This document shows, in pieces, positions 33,488 to 44,449 of a DNA stretch of 64,000 nt. The stretch lies in assembly GCA_950022295.1 (NCBI GenBank), contig OX465598.1:97936001-98000000 (forward strand), in the 5' to 3' direction. The translations under genes were made by a program, and so were the position numbers. The notes beneath the pieces are model-generated. The model was given only the letters and a program-made list of their open reading frames with translations. It was not told the DNA's origin and searched no databases. Every line of letters starts with the position of its first letter. The first letter of the stretch is position 1. Source of the DNA: Bromus sterilis. Taxonomy: Eukaryota > Streptophyta > Magnoliopsida > Poales > Poaceae.

Positions 33488-33916
33488 TTAAAGCAGAAGA
33501 TCAAGTCTTTTCAAGAGAATAACTAGCCCGTGTGACGGACTCAAAAGGTAACTTAATATTTTCCTAGGGAAATGTTCCATCCCTTTCTTGAGAGGGAATT
33601 GTAATTTGATAGTTCCCTCTTTCATGTCAATGCTAGCACCAACTGTGCGAAGAAAAGGACGTCCCAAAATAATTGGACAAGAAGGTTCACATTCAATGTC
33701 CATAATAGTAAATTAATTGGGAACATAATTGTCATTGACAATGATAAGAACATCGTCAATCTTACCCAAAGGTTTCTTTACGGAAGAATCAACAAGACGA
33801 ACACCAAAAGAACAAGGATCAAAAGGTTCCAATTCAAGCATATCATACATTCTTTTGGGCATAACAGAGGTACTTGCTCCAACATCACAAAGAGCATAAC
33901 AAGAGAAGTTATTCAA
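33488..33916 (-). pseudogene. Retropepsin-like protease, Athila type
   Basis: Minus-strand frames show ALCDVGASTSVMPKRMYD, in which D-V-G-A is the aspartic protease active-site loop, and CPIILGRPFLRTVGASID, the ILGR flap-side motif. A stop (near 33713) separates the two motifs. The domain follows gag with a frame change at a run of adenines near 33918. Retropepsins cut the Gag polyprotein in the virus-like particle. No polymerase follows. Confidence 0.72.
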
Positions 33917-33917
33917 T

Positions 33918-35537
33918 TTATTTTTTTATCATAGGATCCCAACCATCTTCTAGCTTCCTAGGTATGGAGGCTTCTAGTCTAGGCTTATCCTCCCTAACTT
34001 TGATTAGAGCATTGGTGATATGCTCTGTGAAGGCAAGATTGAGTGTGCTAGTGTGGGGGTCTCTAGACATCTTGTGTAGGAAACCAATAACTTCAGGTAA
34101 AGTGCAGTTGTCAAAGTCTAGGTCACTACTATCTATAAAGGAGGTAGTGATATCATTTAGGTTCACTTGTTTGAAAGCCTCTATGTTCATAGAGGTTTCT
34201 TCATCTATGGTTGAGGTGGTAGCATCACCATTGATAGGTCCAGTGGGACTAGGGGTGTGATGGGTGCTAATAGTTTGGACATCCTCAACTACTTGGATAG
34301 TAGCTACTGTGTGGTAGGTAGGAAGGCTCTTAATTCTCTCTTCTCCCTTATTTTCTCTATCCCATCTCTCTTTGAGTTTAGCCATCATCCTAATATTTTC
34401 ATTGATTTTTAACTGGATAGCATTAATAGGAGTGACCTTACTCTCCTCAAGGGGAGAGGTTCTAATTTTTAACATCTCAACATCAAGGGCTAAGTTGTCT
34501 ACCTTCAAACAAAGATTATATAATTTATCTAATTTCTCCTCCACACTCTTGTTGATGGCTTTTTGGGTAGTGATAAAGTCTTTGAGCAAGGTCTCTAGTT
34601 CTGAAGTGGAGTTTCTGGTGGTAGGATAAGTGTTGTTCCCATAGTTGTTGGATGGGAAAGGCCTAGGATTGTTGCTACCAAAGTTACTCCTATAAGCATT
34701 ATTATTAAAGTTGTTTCTAGAGACAAAATTGACATCTACTTGCTCCTGAGCAACCAAAGAATTTAAAGGAACATCTTGAGGATCAATAGAAGGTTGCTTG
34801 GTAAGTAGAGACATGATAAGGTCAACCTTTTCATTTAAAGAGGAGATCTCCTCGATAGAGTTTACCTTCTTACCGGTTGGAGATCTCTCGGTGTGCCATT
34901 GCGAGCAGTTCAGCATCATCTCATCAAGTAGGTTTGTGGCAGCACCAAGCGTGGTTGACATAAAAGTTCCTCCCGCGGCCGAATCTAATAGGTTCCGCGA
35001 GGTGAAGTTCAAGCCTGCATAAAAAGTCTGGATAACCATCCAGGTAGTCAGTCCATGTGTGGGGCATTTCTTGACAAGCATCTTCATACGTTCCCAAGCC
35101 TGGGCAACGTGTTCATTATCCAATTGCCTAAAATTCATAATGTTACTCCGCAATTGAATAATTTTAGCAGGGGGATAGTACTTCCCTATAAAAGCATCTT
35201 TGCATTTACTCCAAGAATCGATACTGTTCTTGGGCAAAGATTGTAGCCACTCCTTGGCTCTTCCTCTCAAAGAGAAAGGAAAAAGCTTCAGCTTGACGAT
35301 GTCTCCATCCACTTCCTTTTATTTCTGCATGTCGCAGAGCTCGATAAAGTTGTTTAGGTGCAAGGCAGCATCTTCTCCTGCTCCTGAGAATTGATCTTTC
35401 ATGACAAGGTTAAGCAGAGCAGGTTTAATCTCATAAGAAGGTGCTGAAGTGGTAGGTGGATCAATAGGAGTGCAGATAAAGTCACTGTTGTTGTGACCAG
35501 TGAAGTCACACAACTTAGTGTTTTCATTGGAACCCAT
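33918..35537 (-). pseudogene. gag: Athila-type gag, nearly full length, one in-frame stop
   Basis: The minus-strand frame covers 540 codons from ATG at 35537, interrupted only by a TAA at about 35316. The capsid-like retrotransposon gag core contains KLKLFPFSLRGRAKEWLQSL, then AFIGKYYPPAKI, then MKMLVKKCPTHGL and a LLDSAAGGTFM segment. An Asn-rich stretch with repeated NNFNNN and SNNYGNN follows, then a predicted coiled coil (LETLLKDFITTQKAINKSVE, about residues 300-345). No CCHC zinc knuckle is visible. It is the best preserved family I gag in the window and longer than the shortened versions in elements A and B. Confidence 0.82.
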
Positions 35538-35663
35538 AGTAGCATCAGGTATTTTTGGTATTTATGATTAAGGACACAAAAGAAAAAACTGAAAGGTAAA
35601 CTAACAAGACTAAAAAGCAAATATAAAAGATAGTGTGCAACTCCCCTATCTTGTAGACTGGAG

Positions 35664-35681
35664 TCCCCGGCAACGGCGCCA
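35664..35681 (-). other. tRNA-Asp primer binding site
   Basis: The reverse complement is TGGCGCCGTTGCCGGGGA, a perfect 18-nt complement of the expected plant tRNA-Asp 3' end, 10 nt inside the 5' LTR. Confidence 0.88.
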
Positions 35682-35691
35682 GAAAACTTGC

Positions 35692-37343
35692 TGATGGCAA
35701 GAGAGTGTTAATACTCTTCAAGCCTCGTTGGTTACCCCAAGTGCAGAGTGAGATATAGTGCAGCGACAAGTTTTCCCTTGGCAAAGATACCAAGGTTTGT
35801 CTCCCGTAGGACTCCGAAGGATACACGAAGGTGGTAAAGTGAACAATGGCGCCGAGGTTGCTAGCTTCACCTGGACCTGCACACAGATACAAATAACTTT
35901 GCTCCCAACGAGTACAGAGGAGTTGTCAATTCCTCCGGCCTTGCTGTTTACAAAGGATCAACGCAAGAGATAATAATAGTGGCAACTGAAAGTAAAGACT
36001 GAAAGTAATAAGGGTGTAAACAGTGATATGAAGATGGACCGAGGTCCCGTGATTTTCACTAGTGATGTCTCTCTCCCAAAAGACGATAAAAGTGCTAGCG
36101 AGGTAAACAAATCATAGTTGGGCAATTGACAGGATTATGAAGGCACCGCAATGCTAACTATGCTGCAAAGAAAGGAAGGTCTCAAAAGAAATGGGCAGTA
36201 CGCCAAGGTAAGTAGACCGAAATCCATCTGCATTTACTACGAATCATCCACCTTGAGATATCTATCCAGAACATCTCGCTGGTATTAAGTTTTGAATCCC
36301 ACCCAAAGTGTAAACTCAAAGCAACAGACAACTGCATTAAAAGAACTATGCGTAAAGTAAACAATCCTTGCACCCGCAGGTACACGCACCGTTGTTTTAT
36401 CCCTGGTGGCAACAACACATCCCCTAGTCTCATGTTTCTGTCACTCAAGCTAGACATCAAGGGGCTGAACCCACAATCGAGCATAACGCTCTCTCTTGGA
36501 GTTGCAAATAAAATACTTGGCCAAAGCAAATACCGCAACGGAGAACATGCAAGAATTTACTCAAGAACAAAATATAAAAGAGAAGAACCAAATATATTAC
36601 TCATCACAATCTTAACATAGTCTCATAATCCATCAGATCCCAACAAACTCAGCATAGCAACAACAAAAATTACATAGATGCCTCGATCATGTGAGGTAGC
36701 TCACGAGGACTCGAAAGTGGAAGCACAAAATGGGGAGAGATAGATCACATAGCTACTGGTTACGGACCCATGGTCCAAGGGAAACTACTCACGGTACATA
36801 CGGGAGGCTTCCATGGCTATGGAGGGTCTCCCGGAGGGGGTAGCTTCTCCCGGCAGGGTGCCGGAGCAGCTTCTCCAGGCAGCCCCGATCTTGAAACGGC
36901 AGCGGCGGCGGAACAGAGGCGAGATCGCGAAAAAGGAGTCCGTATTAGGAGTTTCCACCCCGAGGGGTAAATATAGGAGAAGGGGGGGCGTCGAGAGGGG
37001 CCACAGGGCAGTCAGGAGGGTGCCTGGCGCGGCCCAGGGTGGGGCCGCGCCACCTGCCCTCCTGGCTGCCTGGTGGTGCCCCCTTTCCTCTCTTGTGATT
37101 CCGGAAGCTTCTGTTGCGCTGATTTTTTATATATTTTTCCCGGAATTTTTGGAGCACTTTTAATGGCCGGAAAACCTGAAATACAAAAACAGCAGAAAAC
37201 AGAAACTGGCAACTGGGTGCACTGAGTTAATAGGTTAGTCCAAATAGGTTCAAAAGTGTATGAAAGTTCAAGCAAAACATGGCAAAGTCACACAAAATAT
37301 GCATGGAACAAGCAGAAATTATAGATACGTTTGGGACGTATCA
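35692..37343 (-). mobile_element. 5' LTR of the 28943-37343 element (family I)
   Basis: It runs from TGATACGTCCC at 37343 to CCATCA at 35692. A perfect 11-bp palindrome arm TGGCGCGGCCC/GGGCCGCGCCA (37025-37052) lies upstream of a TATA-like CCTATATTTA near 36967-36976 on the minus strand. Confidence 0.92.
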
Positions 37344-37393
37344 AGTATCTCTAAATCGACTACGTCAACTAACAAGCTTCATCTTCAACGATG

Positions 37394-39104
37394 TGTTGGA
37401 TATGTGGCCTAGAGTCAAATTAACAAAGATATTTTTCACATATATATTTATTCATAATACGTTGTATACTGTGCTAGAACTGTATTAAGCAGAAACATTA
37501 ATACACGTGTGGTATATAACAACCTGGTCCCTAGTTCACTTAGGCATACTAGCTCATTGGGCAATTGATGTCAAGGTTTCCTGATCATGAGAACATAATA
37601 GTCTATTGACAATGAGGTCATATCATTAGGTGAATGATATGATGGACACACACCCACCTAAAGCATTGCAGTGTGATCAAGTCACATAGTTCGGCATTGG
37701 ATAACTTAATAACATAGTGACTCAATCCTTAGACCGTAATGATCATGTGTAATCACTGTCCGCGGAGGATGCTTTGAGTGTATGATCATGCGTAATCACT
37801 GTCTGCGGAGGATGCTTTGAGTGTATCAACCGTTACACCATGATATGGTAACCATAAAGGTGCATCCTGGGTACTCCGAAGTAGATACGTTGGGGAGTGT
37901 GAATCGATCAGAACGAGATTTGTCCATCCGAGTGACGGATAGGTACTCTGGGCCCACTCAGTGATATTGCATCAACAACTTGCAAGCATGTGACTAGGTC
38001 ACGGAGATGTAATAGGCACGGACGAGTAAACATGTTTTTCAGAGACGAGGAAGAACTAGGTATAGGATACCGACGATCATACCTCAGAGAAACAAAGTAC
38101 CGCAGAACAAAGGGATCAAGTCTTATCGTTAACGGTTCAACAACGATGAAGTTAATTCGATGGAAGCATAGGGACCATCAAGGATTGTAACCAGATCCCA
38201 CATGATGGTCATTGGTCAGAGAGTGTCTCGATCATGTCTGTTGTTTCCCTAACCGTAGGTTGTCACACTTAAGGGTAATCGACACATTAAGGATAGATTC
38301 GGGATCCTCCGCGGACAGTGATTCGGGATCGCCGGTGAAATAAGAGAGAACACCGGAATTGTTCCGGGAGGTGCCGGAAGTTATTCTGGATATTTTGAAA
38401 GGTTCAAAATAATGTCTAAATATGTTTTATTATTTAATTAACAACATTAAATATGAAAATATAATTAAATATTACAAATAAATGAAGAAAAGGCATATGG
38501 GCCTAAAAAAGCCCACGAGGGGAAGGAGCCCCCCTTGGGCCATGCGCCAAGGGAGGGCCCCACCCTGCTTTGGCCGGCGCACTCCCCCCCGTCTGGAGTT
38601 TAGTCCCACATGGGGAGGGAAGGAGGATGCCCCCTCCTTGGCCTATATAAGGAGGGGGAGGGGTGCCCTTTTTCTTCATCCCATCGAGTTCTTCTCCTCT
38701 CTCTTTCTCCTTCCTCGAGCGGACTCCCCTTGTTTGGAGTTTGCACTTGGTTGGGGGTTTCTCCACCATACACACACCGTCGCGCTGCCGGAATTGGGAT
38801 CTGAATCCGTGTTCTTTCCACTGATCGCCTGGTTCGGAGCCCAGAGGGAACATCGGTTGCACCGTATGTATGTAATCCCGCGAGGCACTACACATGTGGT
38901 GCTACTTCATCGCCGAAGGTATTCTACACGACAGGGAGGTCGTAGGATCAGAGTCTAAGCCAACCATGTTCGTGGAACGTTTCCCTCTTTCGGTCTTCAA
39001 ATATGAACACCGATTCCCTCCGTTACATACATCGACATAGCATAGATCTTGGGGTTTGGGAGTCGTAGTAGGAAAATTATTGTTTTCTGCCCCGTTCCCC
39101 AACA
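37394..39104 (+). mobile_element. Solo LTR, BARE1/Angela-like Copia, perfect TSD CGATG
   Basis: It starts TGTTGGATATGTGGCC and ends GTTCCCCAACA (1711 bp). CGATG flanks both sides (37389-37393 and 39105-39109). A TATA box TATATAA lies at 38644-38650. No polypurine tract, primer site or internal sequence is attached, so this is a solo LTR. It lies only 50 bp from the Athila element on its left. Confidence 0.93.
37741..37826 (+). repeat. Tandem 43-bp duplication inside the BARE1-like solo LTR
   Basis: Units 37741-37783 and 37784-37826 (GATCATG...GAGTGTAT) differ at two positions. A 20-bp inverted copy of part of the unit lies at about 38304-38323. Confidence 0.85.
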
Positions 39105-39988
39105 CGATGATCATCCATCCTTCGACACCTTCAACCGAAAGAAAGTTTGGTTACCTTCGACTACGTGAAAACTTAAGTGGGATGAAGGTATCCATTCTTG
39201 CACAAAAATTTCCTTCCTTTCCATTACCCTTGTGATCCACTCCATTCTTTGCGATTAACTTTCTTTCTTGTCGGGCTTCGCAAAAAATTTGAAAAATAAA
39301 TAGAGCAACTATCAAAAGCTTATAAGAAAATAGATTTCGTGAAAAGAAATACTTGTGCAAAAGATATTTGAAAAGGAAACGCTACACTTTCATACATATA
39401 GTTGTTGCCAAGTTGTGAATCGTGCCCTCAAATGCAATCAAGCTAGAGTGTCTCCTAGTGTTTGTGTAACATAATATTAGTCTTTGATATGCCAGAATTT
39501 GGATACTCATTCCATGGTTGCACACACCACATTATCTTTGTGCGCGTGTTCCTTTATTGGCCTCCTCTACATCTGTGATCACTTGCTTTGCATTTGGAGT
39601 TCTTTGGATTGTTTTCAACTCTTACAATATCTTGGATTCAATTTTCTTGTGCCATTAATCCCACTGATCTCCACTATAGGCCTATTGTGTACTAGGTCTG
39701 ATGATCGGACATGATTTTTCACCAAGTGCTCTCTTTTCCTTGCATACATTGTGGTCTTTGAGATCCATGTACAACATTGGAATGACGTAACTTCGGTTTA
39801 TGCATTTCCTCCCTTTCCCACACCTTGTCAAGTGCTATCATGGATAGATCTGGCACATCTTCAGTGGCTTATGATTGCATGAACCACTTAGACAACAAGT
39901 GGGCACACCTTGAAGCCACGATGAAAAAGCTTGTGGAATTAATCGCCAAGACAAGTCTTTGTCGTCTTCATCATCATCAAGAAGGCGT
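39105..39988 (+). mobile_element. Continuation of the old host retroelement with a gag-like start
   Basis: This is the sequence into which the BARE1-like solo LTR and element E were inserted. A short frame from 39825 to about 40000 (MDRSGTSSVAYDCMNHLDNK then WAHLEATMKKLVELI) resembles the start of a retrotransposon gag with a helical segment, and is cut at 39989 by the LTR of element E. The rest is non-coding. Family unknown. Confidence 0.4.
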
Positions 39989-40962
39989 TGATACGTCCAA
40001 AATGCATCACTATTTCACATCATAATTTACCTCTATTCATTGATATATTTCATATTATCATGATGTTCTTATAGTGTTTTGGCTTGTTTTACACATTTTG
40101 CAACTTTTCGGTGCCGAAACAGCACACGCAGGAATCAACGGGGAAAAGTGCACATAGAGTGGGCATATCAACACATCTCCAAATGACCTGAAAATCACGA
40201 GGAAGCATTTTCTGAAGATATGACGAAGACTAGCCAAAGGGCAGCCGGAGGGGGAAACATACAGATAAGAAAAGACCTTTCCGACGGGCATATTCGTCGG
40301 GGAGAACTCCTCCCGGAGGGGGAGATCGTCCTCATCGTCATCACCATCGTCACAAGCATCATTGAGATCATCATCACCATCATCCTCATCATAAACACCA
40401 TCTCCATTACCATCCGATGTCATCTAATCATTACAATCCAAGTTGTAACTTGCACTATTCATCCCCTCTACTTTACTGGTGTTGATTACTCTTTTTTGGT
40501 GAATGCTATTAAGTTTTGTTGGAGAATTATTGTTATGATCAGATTGTTCACCATATATTTATCACCTCTGAACATGATCTCTTTTATGTCTTGTGAGTAG
40601 TTCCTTTAGTTCTTGAGGACATGGGATAAGTCTAGTTGTTAGTAGTCATATGATGTTCAAGTAATATGTGTTGATTGATATTTAAGTTGTGGTGTTATTC
40701 TTCTAGTGGTGTTATGTGAACGTCGACTACATAACACTTCACCTTTTTAAGGACCTAGGGGAATACATTGTGTATAAAGAATGCTTATGGTGGGTTGACG
40801 GAGTGACAGATACCTGAACCCCAGTTCTCATACTTTTGCACGAGGGAGTGTTGGATCGTAAAGAATTGCTATGGTTAGGCTTTACCTTAATTTCTCTCTT
40901 GCATTTGCGGATGCTTGCAAGGGGTTTAATCATAAGAGTGTACTTGTCTTAGTCTAGGCGGT
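39989..40962 (+). mobile_element. 5' LTR of family II element E, first part
   Basis: It starts TGATACGTCCAAAATGCATC and is homologous to the element D LTR (61231-62744). It is interrupted at 40962 by element B and resumes at 51618-51989. Compared with D, about 150 bp around 40243 is missing, including the GC palindrome and TATA box. The target flank GGCGT lies at 39984-39988; the other flank is off-window. Confidence 0.85.
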
Positions 40963-42634
40963 TGATGAAGAGAGAGTTGATAATGGTTTCTCGCCCTTCG
41001 TTGGTTACCCCAAGTGGAAGGTGAGATGTAGAACAACAACAAATTTCCCTCGGTGAAGATACCGAGGTTGAGTATCGAACCCGTAGGACTCCGATAATGA
41101 TAAGTAGGTGGCAAGGAAACAATGGCACCGTGGGTTGCTTCCTTGACCTGGACCTGCACACAACACAAGTAACTTGGCTCCCAACGAAGTTCAGAGAGGT
41201 TTTCAATCTCTCCGGTCTTGTTGTTTACAAAGGATCAACACAACAGATAATGATAATAATAGCAACTGAAAGTAAAAGAAAGAAACTAAATAAGCATGTA
41301 AACAATGATGAGAATATGGACCGGGGTCTCATGATGTTCAGTAGCGATGTCTCTCTCCCAAAATATGATAAAACTGCTATGCGAGGTAAACAGATTACAG
41401 ATGGGCAATTGACAGGATTATAAATGCACCGCAATGCTAACTATGCTACAAAGAAAGGAAGAGGCTCAAACGCATGGTCAGTACGCCAAAATAAGTAGAC
41501 CAAAATCCAACTGCATCTACTACTAATCATCCACCTTGAGATATCTATCCAGAACATCTCGCTGGTATTAAGTCGCGATCCCCACCCAAAGTGTAAACCC
41601 AAAGTAACATACAACTGCATTAAAAAGCACTTTGTGTAAAGTAACAATCCTTGCAACCGTGGTTACAAGCACCGTTGTTTTCCCCCCTTGTGGCAACAAC
41701 ACATCCCCTAGACTCATATTTCTGTCACTCAAGCGTGTCATCAGGGGGCATGAACCCACAATCGAGCATAACGTTCCCTCTTGAAGTTACTACCTACTAC
41801 TTGGCCAAAGCAATAGATAGCAACGGAGAACATGCAAGAATTACTTAGAACAAAAATATAAAAGATAAGAACCAAATATATTACTCTATCACAATCTGAA
41901 CATAATCTCATAATCCATCAGGTCCCATCAAACTCAGCATAGCAACATCAAAAAGATTATATATGTGCCTCGATCATGTAGGGCAACTCACGAGGTCTAA
42001 ACCATGAAGAACAAAGAGGGGAGGATAACATCACATAGCTACTGATCACGGACCCATGGTCCAAAGAAACTACTCACGACACATCCGGGAAGCGTCCATG
42101 GTGGAGGAGAAGCTCTCGGAGGTCGATCCTCCCTCCGGCAGGGTGCCGGGAAGGGTCCAGGCGGTGCTCCCGATCTTGGAAGCGCGGCGGTGGCGGAACA
42201 AAGGCGACTTTGCGAAATAGGGTTCTTTCTTCGGAAGTTTCCCGTGATGGAGAATATATAGGCAAAGGGGGGCAACCAGGGGGGCCACCAGGGGTCCAGG
42301 CGCCCCCCGGCGTGGCCAGACCCTAGGCCGCGCCAGGTGGCCGCCTGGGTTCCTGGTGGTGGCCCTCTGGCCCCCACCCAGGTGATTCCGGAAGGTTCCT
42401 TCACGCTGATTTTTATCTGATTTTCCCGAATTTTTGGAGCATTTTTAATATGGGGGGGGGGGAAACCTGAAATAGAAAAACAACAGAAAACAGGAATTGG
42501 CTATGTGGTGCACTGAGTTAATAAGTTAGTCCAAATATGATCAAAAGTGTATGAAAGTGTATCTAGATCATAGCAATATCACACAAAACATGCATGGAGC
42601 AAGCAGAAATTATAGATACGTTTGGGACATATCA
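40963..42634 (-). mobile_element. 3' LTR of element B (family I)
   Basis: From TGATATGTCCC at 42634 (TGATACG changed to TGATATG) to the CTTCATCA end at 40963. The polypurine tract lies directly beyond, at 42635. A GC inverted repeat lies at 42309-42334 and a TATA-like box near 42255. Confidence 0.9.
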
Positions 42635-43270
42635 ACATCCCCAAGCTGAACTCCTGCTCGTCCTCGAGTAGGTAAATGACAACAAGCATAATTTCTGTGG
42701 TGACATGCTAGAAACCATATATAAACTTTGAAAAGTAAAGCAATCAAGGTTTGTGATTAAATTCAAGTCATAACATGCAAGAGTCTATATTAGCATTGAA
42801 ACAAGTAACAAAAGAACATTAGGTGCAAGAGCTCTCGCTGTCCGTGACTCGAATGTCTCCAAATGGTGTTTGCGTGCAAGAAGGGGGATAGGGAATACGA
42901 GAAAAAAGTATATTTTGTTGATAACTCAATCTACTAAAGCTTCACACTTGGTCTTCTTTGGAATCTTATCTTGACTCGTCCCCAGACCACTAGCCTGGTA
43001 CAAGTCAATTTGATCTACTCCCTTTCGATATTTTGAGCACTCATGCAATGGATGAGCGTAAGCACGAGAGTTGACACTTAGCATGGCAAAGAGAGAAATA
43101 TGGTGGAGGAGGAAGACAAAAAGGGTGAGAAAGGCTCACATCAATGAGGACAATCATAGGCGAGAAGGCTAAATGATAGATATTATGTGAGGAGTAGGGA
43201 TTGCCATGCAACGGATGCACATATGAGCTAAAAAGCTCTTTAATGGAACTAGTGGGGGTGCATCTAACTT
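42635..43270 (-). other. 3' non-coding internal region of element B
   Basis: It begins with the polypurine tract (AGCTTGGGGATGT on the sense strand). It is homologous to 30597-31230 and 59664-60300 and resumes at 46733 after the LINE insertion. No gene seen. Confidence 0.65.
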
Positions 43271-43418
43271 TTTTTGAAACCTAGAAACTGTAAGGCAGAG
43301 AGCCCCACAACATTTTATTGAATTATAAAACGGATATTTACAAATGTACAAGCTGGTCTACCAAAGGTAGGAACCAAAACAGCTACAACTACAGGAATAG
43401 AAATAAAAGTAGAGTACA

Positions 43419-44417
43419 TTAAGGTGGAAGAAAACCAATCCATCTAAGAAGCTCATCCTTAAACCTTGGCTTGATTCTGTGGGCCAACAATGTAACATCA
43501 AGAATGAAAACACTCCTCCACTTAGCAAAGGAGTGTCTTTCATGTCTGAACACTTTGGCATTTCTGACCGTCCATATGTTCCACCAAGCCAGAAAAACCA
43601 CCTCAGTGAAGAAAGGCTTATTGAAAGAGCCTCTAGCCTGGTTAGTGAGCTGTACCATGTCATTGCCTGAAGGCCAATTTATCTGCAGGTAATTCCAGAT
43701 TCTACAACTGAAATTGAATTGAAATAATAGATGGTTTCTATCCTTCAAGGCATGAGCAACACAAAGCACACATTCATGACCATCCTCAATTCTCAAGTGG
43801 CGCCTCTGAAGCATATCTTTGGTATTAATCCTGTCAATGATGACAAGCCAATCAAAAACCTTGATCTTGAGAGTGCAACAACTTTTCCAGATCCATTCCA
43901 ACAGTGGGTTTGGTTGGATTGGGGAGTGGACCAGGCTGTAGTACTTTTTAGCTGTATATTCCCCCTTTGTCCCTGCTTGCCAAGACCAAACATCACCGTG
44001 ATCAGTGAAGTTGTAACCATATATAAGAGCATTCAACTGTGCCAGCTCCTCATAGGCAGAGAGAGATAGAGGCAGATGGAACAAAGACATTTGATCGGAA
44101 GAATTCCTGAATTCTGCCAGAGATAAGTAAATGTCCTTAGTAAAGAAGAATAGCCTCTTGAATCTATGTTGGAAAGTGATGTTAGATCCTCCCAAATGCC
44201 AATTATCACTCCATAGCAACACAGTGTCTCCAGTACCAGCAGCAGTAGCAGAGCAGGCCCTGAACTTGTCCATGAGCTTACACACATCCTTGCACCAGAA
44301 AGACCCACATTCAGCAGTAGCATGAGGAACCCTGTCATAGTAATATGAATTCCACATCATATGCACCCAGGGTACATCCATCTTGTTATAGAACTTGGCC
44401 AAGTGCTTCATGAGCAA
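43419..44417 (-). pseudogene. LINE ORF2 C-terminus with zf-RVT-type Cys/His region
   Basis: The 332-codon minus-strand frame continues the reverse transcriptase after a frameshift near 44430. It contains WSDNWHLGGS and YSLVHSPIQPNPLLEWIWKS, then VFDWLVIIDRINTKDMLQRR and a Cys-rich ECVLCVAHALKDRNHLLFQ. This is the usual plant LINE arrangement after RT (zf-RVT domain). The C-terminus is intact to the stop. It has no host role. Confidence 0.85.
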
Positions 44418-44449
44418 AGCATCATTCTGAAGTGTAAGATTCAGAATGC

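Larger units (their letters stand above)
28943..37343 (-). mobile_element. Complete Athila-like element with gag and protease only (non-autonomous), 8.4 kb
   Basis: Order on the minus strand: 5' LTR 35692-37343, primer site 35664-35681, gag 35537-33918, protease 33916-33488, about 2.9 kb of non-coding DNA, polypurine tract 30597-30611, 3' LTR 28943-30596. Flanking 5-mers are AGTAC (28938-28942) and AGTAT (37344-37348), one mismatch. No RT, RNase H or integrase is present, so it must be mobilised in trans. By eye the first about 230 bp of the two LTRs differ at three positions, so the insertion is fairly recent. Confidence 0.88.

Noticed and set aside
38482..38958. 158-codon plus-strand ORF near 38.5 kb
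   Set aside because: It lies wholly inside the BARE1-like solo LTR around its TATA box and matches no protein I know.
43471..44325. Plus-strand ORFs opposite the LINE
   Set aside because: They are antisense shadows of the LINE RT and zf-RVT frames.
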